NCBI GenBank assembly: GCA_002366835.1
Contig: DFBZ01000161.1
Span: forward strand, 1 to 64,000
Source of the DNA: Gammaproteobacteria bacterium UBA3067
GTDB taxonomy: Bacteria > Pseudomonadota > Gammaproteobacteria > Pseudomonadales > UBA3067
Reading direction: 5' to 3'
DNA length: 64,000 bases
The stretch's first letter is position 1. Each line of letters opens with the position of its first letter. Below the pieces are notes generated by a model that saw only the letters and a program-made list of their open reading frames with translations, searched no databases and was not told where the DNA came from. Below are positions 53,747-62,834 of this stretch, piece by piece. Made by a program: the position numbers and the translations under genes.

Positions 53747-54412
53747 ATGAATTTAGCAATATTTGACCTGGATAATACCCTTATCAATGGCGACAGCGAT
53801 CATGCCTGGGGGGAGTTTCTGGTAGAGCGCAATATTGTTGATCGGCAAGAGTATGCGCACAACAACGACAAGTTCTACCGCGATTACAAGTTGGGCGCCC
53901 TCGATATCAACGCTTACCTGCACTTTTGCCTGAAGGTGTTGGCGGAGCACCCTCTCGAACAGTTGCTCGCATGGCGTGAGCAATTTCTGGAAGAAAAAAT
54001 TCGCCCCATGTTGCTACCCAAGGCCAAGGCCCTGATAGAAGAACACCGCAAGGAGGGCGACACCTTATTGATTATCACCGCCACTAATCGCTTTGTTACC
54101 GAACCCATCGCCCAGTTGCACGGCATCGACAACCTCCTCGCCAGTGAAGCCGAAAAGCGCAATGGCCGCTACACGGGCAAACCCACTGGAATACCCTGTT
54201 ATCAGGACGGCAAGATCACCCGCTTAAATCAGTGGCTTAAACAGCAAGAACACCGTTTTGATCAAAGCGTATTCTACAGCGACTCCCACAACGACCTGCC
54301 CCTGCTGAAACTTGTGGAAAAACCCGTCGCCGTTGACCCTGACCCACAGCTGCGTGAATACGCCAGCAAACAAGGCTGGTCGATTCGTTCACTGCGTAAC
54401 GCTGTGGAGTAA
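53747..54412 (+). CDS. HAD-IB family phosphatase
   Basis: The 221-residue protein has the HAD motif I, FDLDNTLINGDSD (nucleophile D7 and acid/base D9), motif II in LIITATNR, and motif IV near YSDSHNDLPLLKL. The cap region fits subfamily IB (SerB-like or HAD-1 hydrolase TIGR01490). It sits next to rppH-ptsP as in Pseudomonas, where its substrate is not settled. It could be a phosphoserine-type phosphatase. Confidence 0.85.
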   Translation: MNLAIFDLDNTLINGDSDHAWGEFLVERNIVDRQEYAHNNDKFYRDYKLGALDINAYLHFCLKVLAEHPLEQLLAWREQFLEEKIRPMLLPKAKALIEEHRKEGDTLLIITATNRFVTEPIAQLHGIDNLLASEAEKRNGRYTGKPTGIPCYQDGKITRLNQWLKQQEHRFDQSVFYSDSHNDLPLLKLVEKPVAVDPDPQLREYASKQGWSIRSLRNAVE

Positions 54413-54457
54413 AAACAAGCAGCGAGCCAACCTCATCGTCAAATTAAAAAATTTGCA

Positions 54458-54485
54458 TTCCCATAGGCTGCAAATTGTCTATAAT
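54458..54485 (+). promoter_or_regulatory. ssrS (6S RNA) promoter
   Basis: A consensus -10 TATAAT (54480-54485) lies 6 bp before the proposed 6S start. TTCCCA at 54458-54463 (16-bp spacer) is a weak -35. A TTGCAT slightly upstream is too far. Confidence 0.6.
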
Positions 54486-54490
54486 GGTTT

Positions 54491-54677
54491 AGAGTGTTTC
54501 TTGGGGTGCAGGTGTGTCGAAGCTGTCCCGGAGCCGATAATGCACATACCCGGAGACCCTTCGCTTATATCGGTGTGCACGTCCGCTAGACGGAAAGCCT
54601 AAAATATAACAAGGGCCCCCACCTTGAACCCTACGGTTCAGGGTCAAATTTGACCACGGCGCCCTAGGGGCACTCTC
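54491..54677 (+). ncRNA. ssrS: 6S RNA
   Basis: About 187 nt between the HAD phosphatase and fau. The ends pair (AGAGTG at 54491 with CACTCT at 54671), giving the closing stem. The inner sequence (CTTGGGGTGC at the 5' side and GCGCCCTAGGGGCACTC at the 3' side, with TGTCCCGGAGCCGATA and CGTCCGCTAGACGG inside) fits the rod-like 6S fold that mimics an open promoter and binds RNA polymerase sigma-70. In gammaproteobacteria ssrS stands directly before fau (ygfA), as here. Confidence 0.93.
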
Positions 54678-54698
54678 CTCCTCTTCAAATACCCTCTT

Positions 54699-55280
54699 AT
54701 GCCTCAAACCAAGCCCCCCCTTGACCTGCGCAAGCTCAGAAAACAAATTCGCCAGCAGCGCCGAGCGCTTAGCCCACGGCAGCAAACACTGGCTACCAGG
54801 CGCCTGGGAAAAAAACTGGTATGCAGCCCGCTTTTTCAGCGCAGCCGACATATTGCCTTTTATCTTCCCAACGATGGGGAAATAGACCCCACCCCAATAA
54901 TGGAAGAGACGTGGAAGCGAGGAAAAAGCTGTTATCTGCCCGTGCTCACGCCGCTGGGACAAAAATTACTTTTTGTGCGCTTTGAGAAAGGCGATGAACT
55001 CGTTCTAAATAAATTTAAAATACCCGAACCGAATCCGCTAAAGCATCAATGCAGACAAGCCTGGGCGCTGGATCTTGTCATTACACCTTTGGTCGCCTTC
55101 GATAACACAGGAGGCCGCCTTGGTATGGGCGGTGGTTATTACGACCGCAGCTTTGCCTTTCTTAAACAAAAACGGGCACAAAAACCCAGCCTGCTTGGTG
55201 TCGCACATGCATTTCAAGAGAGGCAAGAACTGCCAAGACAAACTTGGGACATCCCGCTGGATGCTATCTTCACGGATTAA
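54699..55280 (+). CDS. fau: 5-formyltetrahydrofolate cyclo-ligase
   Basis: Fau (YgfA) uses ATP to convert 5-formyl-THF to 5,10-methenyl-THF, restoring active folate. The 193 residues show KQIRQQRRALSP, IAFYLPNDGEIDP (substrate/ATP binding), VITPLVAFDNTGGRLGMGGG and YYDRSF. It is immediately after 6S RNA, probably co-transcribed with it as in E. coli. Confidence 0.93.
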   Translation: MPQTKPPLDLRKLRKQIRQQRRALSPRQQTLATRRLGKKLVCSPLFQRSRHIAFYLPNDGEIDPTPIMEETWKRGKSCYLPVLTPLGQKLLFVRFEKGDELVLNKFKIPEPNPLKHQCRQAWALDLVITPLVAFDNTGGRLGMGGGYYDRSFAFLKQKRAQKPSLLGVAHAFQERQELPRQTWDIPLDAIFTD

Positions 55281-55298
55281 AGGACTGTTTATCCACGG

Positions 55299-55311
55299 TT
55301 TAGAGACACCC
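55299..55311. repeat. solitary end related to the 43780 element
   Basis: TTTAGAGACACCC differs by one base from the inverted left end of the 43780-44015 element (TTTAGAGATACCC) and is followed by TAAATAAATAA. No partner end is found upstream inside fau, so it is at most a relic. Confidence 0.35.
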
Positions 55312-55451
55312 TAAATAAATAAGAGAACAAGTCTAAAGGCTTAATTAAAACACTTGGGGGATATGACTGTAGGGCTTTAATCAAGAGGCTCTTAGAGCAA
55401 GAGCCTTGGAAAAGTTGATACTGAATATAAGAGAGGGAAGCTAAAACAGAC

Positions 55452-55577
55452 TCACTTCTTCAGTAACTGTTGTGCAACTAGTTCAGGACTATTATTGCCA
55501 GGTAAATAACTAGTTACTATTATACCTAGGCAAAAAACCACAACCAGCACAACTAATATATCCGGTTTTCTATTCAT
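55452..55577 (-). CDS. 41-residue single-helix membrane protein
   Basis: The ATG at 55577 has AAGGA directly upstream. The product is MNRKPDILVVLVVVFCLGII followed by about 20 residues, with one membrane helix (residues 7-26) and a polar tail ending QLLKK. The frame continues upstream to 55640, but that extension lacks a ribosome site. I recall similar short MNR.PD-type proteins in related genomes, but cannot name a family or function. Confidence 0.55.
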   Translation of the reverse strand: MNRKPDILVVLVVVFCLGIIVTSYLPGNNSPELVAQQLLKK

Positions 55578-55774
55578 CTTTCCTTTCCCACTCCCAAAAA
55601 CTTGAACACAATTCCTTATGTGCTTACTGCATGTGTGCATATTATATAGCGTAGATCATGCTACGACTATTTTGCAAGTCAGAATCGGTACTTAGCGGCT
55701 AATGCGAGAAGTGAGTCTAACTAATAAACCAATTACGCGCCTACTATAGTCATAGGCACGTAGTTTAGATGATA

Positions 55775-57163
55775 CTAAAAACGGCGTTCTATACCCAAGT
55801 TCACAGACATCGCCCTTGGCAGGTCTTCGCCATCGACAGTAATGTTATCAAGGGCCACGCTCGCATCCAAGTGAATGCCACCAAAAGCAGTAATGCCCGC
55901 ACTCGCATAACTCAACTCTGATCCGGTCAAGTTAGTGCGAAAGCCCACTCGCGCCATGGGAACCCACAAAGAATCAGAAAAATAGGATGCTGAGGCCGTT
56001 GCCCACTGGTAATCGTCTTTCAAAGGGCCCGCCACTTCATTTACATCAAAGGCACCCGCAAAACTCCAGTGTTTATTCGCGGTGGTGATGGCGCCTTCAA
56101 GGGAAATCTGGCTTTCCATCACGTACTCAGGCGTTAAATCAACCCGCCCATCGGCTCCAAGTGTTGCCGCAATCTCACAGTTTCTTCTAGCAGTGACGCT
56201 GCTTAGAGCAAAACAGTTTACACCCAGCTTAGAAGACTCAAAAGTAGGCTCGTTGATATTTTTCCAAGTTGCGCCCAGCTGGAAATTATCACTAACCCAT
56301 AACACACCCAAATCAAGACCAAAGTCTGTGGAATCCACTTGATTGTTGTCGAATTCGTCTGAAATAACATCTCCAAGTTCTTCGTTGCTATCTTCCTGGT
56401 CAATCGCTACCAGTTGAGAGCTCATGGAAACCTGGTAGATATTCAGCTCGGCACCCACTAAAAGGCGGTCACTGCTTTTCATAAAACTTAGCGCGTTATC
56501 GCCAAGAAAAGGAGAGTTAGTCAAATCATGGCTGTAACCCAATGAATAACCAGCAATCACTGCGGAGGACAAATCAATCACTGTGTCGGTAGTCAGCCTA
56601 TAGTTTAGGTCAGCATTTGGGCCAGAAAAAATAGTAGGAGCAACAACTTCAAGCGGACTGTCAATAAAACCCACACCAATATCCGCTGTCAAATGGGCAT
56701 CAAGTGTCAAAACCCCTCCTATTAAATCGCTCCTGATCGCGATAGGAAATACCGGCGCTCTGGCCTGAGCAGCAAATTGAAGCGTTCCTTTCTGCCCCAG
56801 CTCAACGAGGAAATCATTAAATTGATCCTGTACCGCCTCCACCTCCGACAGAGTAACAATCTCCAAAAACGCATCCGCTTTTTCTTCCAGGCGATCCAGC
56901 TCAGTGGTCAAGGCATCCAGATCATCTTCAAGGTTATCCACTTCGCCAACTTCGAGGCCGAGCCCAAAAGTGCTCAAGTAACCCCAGCGATAAGATTTTT
57001 CCACAACAAATTCACCCGCTGCAGGGTTAACGGTTGCCGATAGGATGGTTTGCTGGGTAGATACATTACCCAGAGTATTCAGTGGTCCGGAAAATTGAGA
57101 AGGGCCTGCAATAGCGACAGTAGAGATACCCGCTAAAGATAGGGCCAATAATTTTTGCTTCAT
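55775..57163 (-). CDS. TraF-like outer-membrane protein (PF13729 type)
   Basis: The 462-residue protein has a signal peptide (KLLALSLAGISTVAIA, cut near residue 19). It shows a coiled-coil segment at about 80-125 (EVDNLEDDLDALTTELDRLEEKADAFLEI) inside a beta-rich whole, and ends with an arginine-aromatic-type terminus (LGIERRF). The TraF_2-type family name comes from conjugation proteins, but chromosomal copies like this are common in marine gammaproteobacteria without any transfer genes. Function unknown; an outer-membrane barrel is likely. Confidence 0.7.
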   Translation of the reverse strand: MKQKLLALSLAGISTVAIAGPSQFSGPLNTLGNVSTQQTILSATVNPAAGEFVVEKSYRWGYLSTFGLGLEVGEVDNLEDDLDALTTELDRLEEKADAFLEIVTLSEVEAVQDQFNDFLVELGQKGTLQFAAQARAPVFPIAIRSDLIGGVLTLDAHLTADIGVGFIDSPLEVVAPTIFSGPNADLNYRLTTDTVIDLSSAVIAGYSLGYSHDLTNSPFLGDNALSFMKSSDRLLVGAELNIYQVSMSSQLVAIDQEDSNEELGDVISDEFDNNQVDSTDFGLDLGVLWVSDNFQLGATWKNINEPTFESSKLGVNCFALSSVTARRNCEIAATLGADGRVDLTPEYVMESQISLEGAITTANKHWSFAGAFDVNEVAGPLKDDYQWATASASYFSDSLWVPMARVGFRTNLTGSELSYASAGITAFGGIHLDASVALDNITVDGEDLPRAMSVNLGIERRF

Positions 57164-57258
57164 AGCAGCCTCTTGAATTTGGATGAAAAGTTTTAGGAAT
57201 ACGCCCAGATAAGGCCCACTCTCTATGGTTTAAAAAACACCCATTATTCAACTCTAGA

Positions 57259-58770
57259 CTATTTCAAAAAAAGTTCGTAAGCAGGGTTGGCCGTTTCTGA
57301 ATAAAAACGGTAGCCGATCCCCCTCAACACCGCTTCGATTTCTTTTCCATCTCTCTTTGAGGCCTGAAAACCCACTAACACTCGCCCATAAGCGGCGCCG
57401 TGGTTTCGATAATGAAATAAACTAATATTCCATTTTTCACCGAGGTTGATCAAAAATGCCATCAGTGCGCCGGGCCGTTCAGGAAACTCAACACGGTACA
57501 ACAGCTCTTCGCCGATTTCAGGGTGACGACCACCCACCATATGGCGAATATGCAGCTTGGCCATCTCGTTATCGGAAAGGTCCTCCGTGGCATAATTTTT
57601 GTCTCGCAACTTCTGGACGATTGCCTCACGGTCGGCTGCTGAACGGATTTGCACACCAGCAAATACTTGCGCATCACGGTTATCGGAATAGCGATAATTA
57701 AACTCGGAGATATTAATTTTTCCCAGTAACTTACAAAAACGTCGAAAGCTGCCGGGTATCTCTGGAATGGTGACGGCCAAAATTGCTTCGCGATTTTCGC
57801 CTAACTCCGCCCGTTCAGAAATATGGCGCAAGCGATCGAAGTTAGTATTCGCACCACTATTAATAGCCACCAGGGTTTGTTTACTGGCACTTTCCCGTTG
57901 CACGTATTTTTTTAATCCCGCCACAGCCAGGGCACCGGCCGGCTCTGTGATGGATCGCGTATCGTCGAAAATATCTTTGATGCTGGCGCAAATCTCATCG
58001 GTGTTCACGGTAATCACTTCGTCAACACATTGCTTGGCCACGCGGAAAGTTTCCTTCCCAATTTGAGCAACGGCCACACCATCGGCAAAAATACCCACCT
58101 CTGGTAAAACCACGCGACGGTTTTTTTCCAATGCCGCCGCCAGGCAGGCAGAATCTTCTGCTTCAACGCCAATAATTTTCACCTTAGGGCGCAGATATTT
58201 CACGAAGGCGCCCACACCAGCAATCAGCCCACCGCCGCCCACCGGTACAAAAATCGCGTCTAGCTGATCTGGCACCTGACGCAGCAACTCCATGCCGATG
58301 GTACCCTGCCCGGCGATCACGTCAGAGTCATCATAGGGATGAATAAAACTATAACCCTTTTCTTCCGCCAGCGTTGTTGCATACGCGCATGCTTCATCAA
58401 AGGTATCACCATGGAGCAGGGCCTTGGAGCCAAAGCTTCTCACCGCCCGCACTTTAGTATCCGGCGTAGTTTCGGGCATCACAATGACGGATCGAATACC
58501 GAGTTTTTGTGCGCTATAAGCCACCCCTTGCGCATGGTTTCCGGCAGAAGCCGCAATAACACCCAGGGCTCTTTGCTCAGGTGACAAGCGCACCATGTGA
58601 TTGTATGCGCCGCGAAGCTTGAAGGAATACACGGGCTGTAAGTCTTCCCGCTTTAACAAGATGCGGTTATCCAGGCGGGCAGAAAGGAAGTGCGCCTCAT
58701 CCACAGGCGTTTGCATGGCCACGTCGTAAACACGGGCCTCTAAAATCTGTTTTATATACTTGGTTGGCAT
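57259..58770 (-). CDS. ilvA: biosynthetic threonine deaminase
   Basis: IlvA is a PLP enzyme making 2-oxobutanoate from threonine for isoleucine synthesis. I chose the ATG at 58770 (503 residues, close to the usual 514). The cofactor lysine lies in YSFKLRGAYNHM, the PLP phosphate loop in FVPVGGGGLIAGVG, and two ACT-like regulatory domains follow from about residue 325 (IPGSFRRFCKLLGKINISEF, RVEFPERPGALMAFLINLGE). Feedback inhibition by isoleucine is expected. It is divergent from rpiA. Confidence 0.95.
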   Translation of the reverse strand: MPTKYIKQILEARVYDVAMQTPVDEAHFLSARLDNRILLKREDLQPVYSFKLRGAYNHMVRLSPEQRALGVIAASAGNHAQGVAYSAQKLGIRSVIVMPETTPDTKVRAVRSFGSKALLHGDTFDEACAYATTLAEEKGYSFIHPYDDSDVIAGQGTIGMELLRQVPDQLDAIFVPVGGGGLIAGVGAFVKYLRPKVKIIGVEAEDSACLAAALEKNRRVVLPEVGIFADGVAVAQIGKETFRVAKQCVDEVITVNTDEICASIKDIFDDTRSITEPAGALAVAGLKKYVQRESASKQTLVAINSGANTNFDRLRHISERAELGENREAILAVTIPEIPGSFRRFCKLLGKINISEFNYRYSDNRDAQVFAGVQIRSAADREAIVQKLRDKNYATEDLSDNEMAKLHIRHMVGGRHPEIGEELLYRVEFPERPGALMAFLINLGEKWNISLFHYRNHGAAYGRVLVGFQASKRDGKEIEAVLRGIGYRFYSETANPAYELFLK

Positions 58771-58842
58771 GAGAAAATAGCAACGTTGAGAAAACAATGA
58801 GGCAGTCTAACCCTATTTACCCCCCTTTTCATCAGGATTCCC

Positions 58843-59502
58843 ATGACCCAAGACGAAATGAAAAAAGCGGTGGCCCTTGCAGCTATCGAGTATGTGAAAG
58901 ACGCATCCATCATTGGCGTTGGCACCGGCTCCACCGCGAATTTTTTTATCGATGCCCTAGCAGACATCAAGCACACTTTTGATGGCACGGTTGCCAGCTC
59001 CCAGGCCTCTGCTGAGCGACTAAAAAGCCACGGCATTCCGGTCTATGACCTCAATGCGGTAGACAGCGTGCCGGTTTATGTCGATGGTGCAGATGAAGCC
59101 AATTCCCATTTAGCATTGATCAAAGGTGGTGGCGGTGCGCTAACACGGGAAAAAATTATTGCCGCCGTGGCAGAGAAATTCATCTGCATTGCCGATAAGT
59201 CTAAATATGTGAAAATCCTGGGTGACTTCCCCTTGCCCGTTGAGGTCATCCCCATGGCTCGCAGCCACGTCGGCAGAGCGCTGGTGAAGCTCGGTGGCGA
59301 CCCCGCCTACCGTGAAGACTTTATCACCGACAATGGCAACATCATTCTTGACGTGTTTAACCTTAAAATAATGGACCCTCAAGCCCTGGAGCGGGAGATC
59401 AACAATATTACCGGCGTGGTCACCAACGGCCTTTTTGCCCTGCGGCCCGCCGATGTATTACTTTTGGGAAGTGAGCAAGGAGTGGAAACACTGAAGGCCT
59501 AG
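58843..59502 (+). CDS. rpiA: ribose-5-phosphate isomerase A
   Basis: RpiA interconverts ribose-5-P and ribulose-5-P in the pentose phosphate pathway. The 219 residues include IIGVGTGSTANFFIDALADI, VYVDGADEAN (catalytic aspartates), IKGGGGALTREKI (catalytic glutamate) and VEVIPMARSHVGRALVKLGG. The ilvA/rpiA divergent pair is the Pseudomonas arrangement. Confidence 0.97.
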   Translation: MTQDEMKKAVALAAIEYVKDASIIGVGTGSTANFFIDALADIKHTFDGTVASSQASAERLKSHGIPVYDLNAVDSVPVYVDGADEANSHLALIKGGGGALTREKIIAAVAEKFICIADKSKYVKILGDFPLPVEVIPMARSHVGRALVKLGGDPAYREDFITDNGNIILDVFNLKIMDPQALEREINNITGVVTNGLFALRPADVLLLGSEQGVETLKA

Positions 59503-59581
59503 CCACCAGTAGAAAGTGCTGGCATCCAAACTATACCTGCAGCTCAGCAAAGAAAGGAAACATAATGGCGCTACGCCCCTA

Positions 59582-59616
59582 AGGCAGCCCAACTATAATT
59601 AGGTGTATGGCTGCCT
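59582..59616 (+). promoter_or_regulatory. inverted repeat around the cyaA start codon
   Basis: AGGCAGCC (59582-59589) and GGCTGCCT (59609-59616) form a perfect 8-bp inverted repeat. The AGG ribosome site and the ATG lie in the 19-nt loop, with the right arm starting at the G of ATG. The fold could regulate cyaA translation; this is a proposal from sequence alone. Confidence 0.4.
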
Positions 59617-62504
59617 ACTCCCCCTCAAACAATTCCCTCTCTTTTCACGAGGGGGATATTGACCGCAAAGTTCTGCGCGAAATCAAACGCCGCTTTCTCA
59701 CGGTGAATGCTGAACGTATCGCCCGCGCTCTGTCATTGCAGGCACCACGACAAAAACGTTTTCTCGAATTGCTACCGCTGCTACTGCATGTCAATCATCC
59801 GCTCTTCCCTGGTTACGTAAATAAAGATACGCCTGTTGGCATCACCGGGTACAAGCCTGATCGGATAGCTCTTCAACAGGCTCGAAGCCTGTCGCGCAGC
59901 TTCCGACACAACCCTCGCCACCAGACTTATGGGGATATTCACAGCGTCTTCCTGATGGGCAGCACGGGCACTATTGCCCAATCTAACGCCAGCGACCTGG
60001 ATATCTGGATTTGCTACCGCAGCGACCTTCTGCCTAACGAGCTGGAACTGCTTGAACAAAAACTGCAACTGATCAGTCGATGGGGCGCCAGCCTCAATCT
60101 GGAGACGAATTTCTTTTTGATGGATAGCCAGAAATTCCGTCTGGGCTTGCGCCAGGGTTTGTCCACAGAAGACTGCGGCTCATCCCAGCACTACCTGCTA
60201 CTGGATGAGTTCTACCGTACCGCCCTACTTCTGGCAGGACGCTACCCCATCTGGTGGCTGATTCCACCCGAAGAAGATACCCGCTACACAGAGATCAGCA
60301 ATACACTTGTCGACAAACGTTATATTCGCGACAACGAGTCCATAGACTTTGGCAATACCCACCAGATTCCCGCTGGTGAATTTATTGGCGCGGGCATGTG
60401 GCAGCTATATAAAGGTGTCGACGCGGCCCATAAGTCCATTCTCAAAATCGGCCTCACCGAAGTATACGCCCAGGAACACCCCCACGTTGGCTTTCTCAGT
60501 ACCGAGTACAAAAAAGCGATTTACGCCAATCGTCTGGATGTCGATGAGCTTGATCCCTACGTGATGGTGTACCGTAAACTGGAACGTTACCTACAGGATA
60601 ATCACGAAGCGGAAAGGTTGGAACTGGTTCGCCGCTGCCTCTACTTCAAGGCCAACATCCCCCTGAGCAAACACCGTGCTTCACAACGCTCATGGCGTGG
60701 CAAACTGCTGTCAAAACTAGTCAGCCAATGGCAGTGGGATGAAGGGCTCATCAAAAGACTGGATGAGCGCTACCGCTGGAATATTCAATCCATCATGCAA
60801 GAAAGGGAAGCACTGGTAGCCCAACTGACTCACAGCTATCGTTTTCTTGCCAGCTTTGCCCAACAACATAGCAAAAGCGATGATGCTTTCACCATTAATC
60901 AGGCGGACATGGCCACGCTGGGCAGAAAACTCTACGCTGCTTTTGAGCGCAAAGGCGGCAAGCTGGAACTGGTCAACCCCAATATTACACACCGCGTTAG
61001 CGAAGACCCGCTGACTTTTTATTATGACGACCAAAAAGAAAAGAGAAATGCAGCCAATAACTGGGCTTTGTATTTAGGGCAACATACTCTCGAACAACTG
61101 TCCTTTCATCGCCCACTAAAACGCTCGCAATCCTTTATTGAGTTAATCGCATGGTGTTATTTTAATCGCATTATTAATGCAAGCTCTCGCCTATCGTTAC
61201 ACGCTGAATCCAGCGACTTGGACAAAGCTGCCGTGCAAAAAATCATTCAAAGTTTCGAAAAAAACTTCCCACTAGATAGTTATCGCGAAACACTCAACCG
61301 TTTTGAAGAGAATGCCTACATCGCGCACAGCGCGCTGTTTCTAAATGTGGGACTAGACCCTTTCTCCCAAGCCACGGAAAAAGGCCTGAGCCGCTTGAGT
61401 ATGCGTACCGACCCACTCTCTTACAGTGGATTAAAAGACAATCTTACCCTCAGCGTTGATCAAGTAACTATCAATAGCTGGGGGGAAATTTTTACAACGC
61501 GTTTTGCCGGTGACGATGCGGTTCTTAATTGTTTACTTGATTATTTGCAAAGCCAGCCGCAAAAAACAAACTCAGATACCGCAGTGCAAAACTGCCAGCT
61601 ATATGTTCATTGTTTTAGTGCAACAAGAAGTCAGTCCATTGCCGAGCGCATCCAGCAACTATTTGAAGATGTCGCCATACACTATCAACACAAACAAAAT
61701 GTCCGCTACATTCTGGAGATTGATCGCACCTATCACTTGTTGCACCTGCAGGCTGAAAGCCCCTGGATAGAGAGTTTTCCTTCCGCATCAGGGCTTCTCG
61801 AGGCCCTTAATAAGCCTCAGTTAACCTTTAGCCCTGTTGTTCTTGACCGTGAAACGGATTCTTTACCCGCCCTGGGGCTGATATGCCATCACAATCAAGC
61901 CGAGGTGCTACAAATATTTTATCGCCCCGGCCCGAAGCAAACAGAAGTCTATATCGCAGACACCAAGGGCAGCGTTTGTTTTGGCCACGTTTATAGTGGC
62001 GATGAAACCGGCCTGTTATCACAACTACAACGTTTCACCCACGCCACACTTTATCGGCAATCTACCGAATCGGCAGATCAGCCGCTCATCACAAAAAACC
62101 AGCACCTGCAGTTTTTCAAAATTTGCGGCAACAAAAACGGCCAACGCCTTTTCCTGGAAACAAAAAACCTGCCCAGCGGGGCTAAAACAACGCGTTACTA
62201 CAACGTTCAGGCAATCGCAGAGCTTGATAAGGACGAGCAAGTGGCATTCTCTATCTTTTGTAACGACGCCGCCTTTACACAAGTGGAGCATGGCAAAAAC
62301 CTGTTTAACGCGGTGAGCAAACACATCCTCAAGCACCGCAAAAACCAGCAACTCTACCCCTGTTATATCACCGACCTGGACCTTTCCAGCATCAAACATA
62401 AGCTTGGCCAGGGAAACGTGTTCTCCATCAGCCAGTACTTTCAATTCAAATTTAAACTAGAGCAGGCACTTAACCAGGCCTTGTTTTCCCACTCTTCGCA
62501 ATAA
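59607..62504 (+). CDS. cyaA: class I adenylate cyclase
   Basis: CyaA makes cAMP from ATP for CRP-dependent regulation. The 965-residue cytoplasmic protein has the N-terminal catalytic domain (residues 1 to about 540) with the nucleotidyltransferase-type motif LMGSTGTIAQSNASDLDIWI, including the metal aspartates. The regulatory C-terminal half follows. The length is somewhat longer than E. coli CyaA (848). The start is ATG at 59607 with AGGTGT; a perfect inverted repeat surrounds it. It precedes lptM-lysA in the same direction. Confidence 0.95.
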   Translation: MAAYSPSNNSLSFHEGDIDRKVLREIKRRFLTVNAERIARALSLQAPRQKRFLELLPLLLHVNHPLFPGYVNKDTPVGITGYKPDRIALQQARSLSRSFRHNPRHQTYGDIHSVFLMGSTGTIAQSNASDLDIWICYRSDLLPNELELLEQKLQLISRWGASLNLETNFFLMDSQKFRLGLRQGLSTEDCGSSQHYLLLDEFYRTALLLAGRYPIWWLIPPEEDTRYTEISNTLVDKRYIRDNESIDFGNTHQIPAGEFIGAGMWQLYKGVDAAHKSILKIGLTEVYAQEHPHVGFLSTEYKKAIYANRLDVDELDPYVMVYRKLERYLQDNHEAERLELVRRCLYFKANIPLSKHRASQRSWRGKLLSKLVSQWQWDEGLIKRLDERYRWNIQSIMQEREALVAQLTHSYRFLASFAQQHSKSDDAFTINQADMATLGRKLYAAFERKGGKLELVNPNITHRVSEDPLTFYYDDQKEKRNAANNWALYLGQHTLEQLSFHRPLKRSQSFIELIAWCYFNRIINASSRLSLHAESSDLDKAAVQKIIQSFEKNFPLDSYRETLNRFEENAYIAHSALFLNVGLDPFSQATEKGLSRLSMRTDPLSYSGLKDNLTLSVDQVTINSWGEIFTTRFAGDDAVLNCLLDYLQSQPQKTNSDTAVQNCQLYVHCFSATRSQSIAERIQQLFEDVAIHYQHKQNVRYILEIDRTYHLLHLQAESPWIESFPSASGLLEALNKPQLTFSPVVLDRETDSLPALGLICHHNQAEVLQIFYRPGPKQTEVYIADTKGSVCFGHVYSGDETGLLSQLQRFTHATLYRQSTESADQPLITKNQHLQFFKICGNKNGQRLFLETKNLPSGAKTTRYYNVQAIAELDKDEQVAFSIFCNDAAFTQVEHGKNLFNAVSKHILKHRKNQQLYPCYITDLDLSSIKHKLGQGNVFSISQYFQFKFKLEQALNQALFSHSSQ

Positions 62505-62637
62505 GTCCATTCAAGCCCATAAAGCCCCAAATAAACCTGAAGCCCCTCGCATCAAAGGTTTAAAAGTTCTCTGTGCACAGGCTCTAGGCACGGAGTATAC
62601 TTAGCGGCTTTATTATTCTGGCGTAGCGAGGCCCATC

Positions 62638-62802
62638 GTGTCGAATTCACTCTTGAGCAAAGCATTAAAAATCAGTCTGCTCTATGGTGCTTTGGCTATA
62701 TGTGCTTTGGCCATCACCGCTTGCGGCCAGAAAGGCCCCTTAAAAATGCCCGGGCCGGACAGTCGCTCAGAAGCAAACACAAACCCGGTTAGCGGCAGCT
62801 AG
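62638..62802 (+). CDS. lptM: LPS translocon maturation lipoprotein LptM (YifL-like)
   Basis: A 54-residue lipoprotein from GTG at 62638. The signal LYGALAICALAITA precedes the lipobox cysteine, and the family motif CGQKGPL starts the mature part. LptM assists LptD/LptE maturation in E. coli. It is 32 bp before lysA, as in the usual lptM-lysA-dapF order. Confidence 0.88.
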   Translation: MSNSLLSKALKISLLYGALAICALAITACGQKGPLKMPGPDSRSEANTNPVSGS

Positions 62803-62834
62803 CGCCACCAATTCCCAATACACCGATTATTATT

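Noticed and set aside
55775..57163. TraF name as evidence of a conjugation system
   Set aside because: No other transfer, relaxase or mating-pair gene is present; such outer-membrane TraF-like proteins are common on chromosomes.
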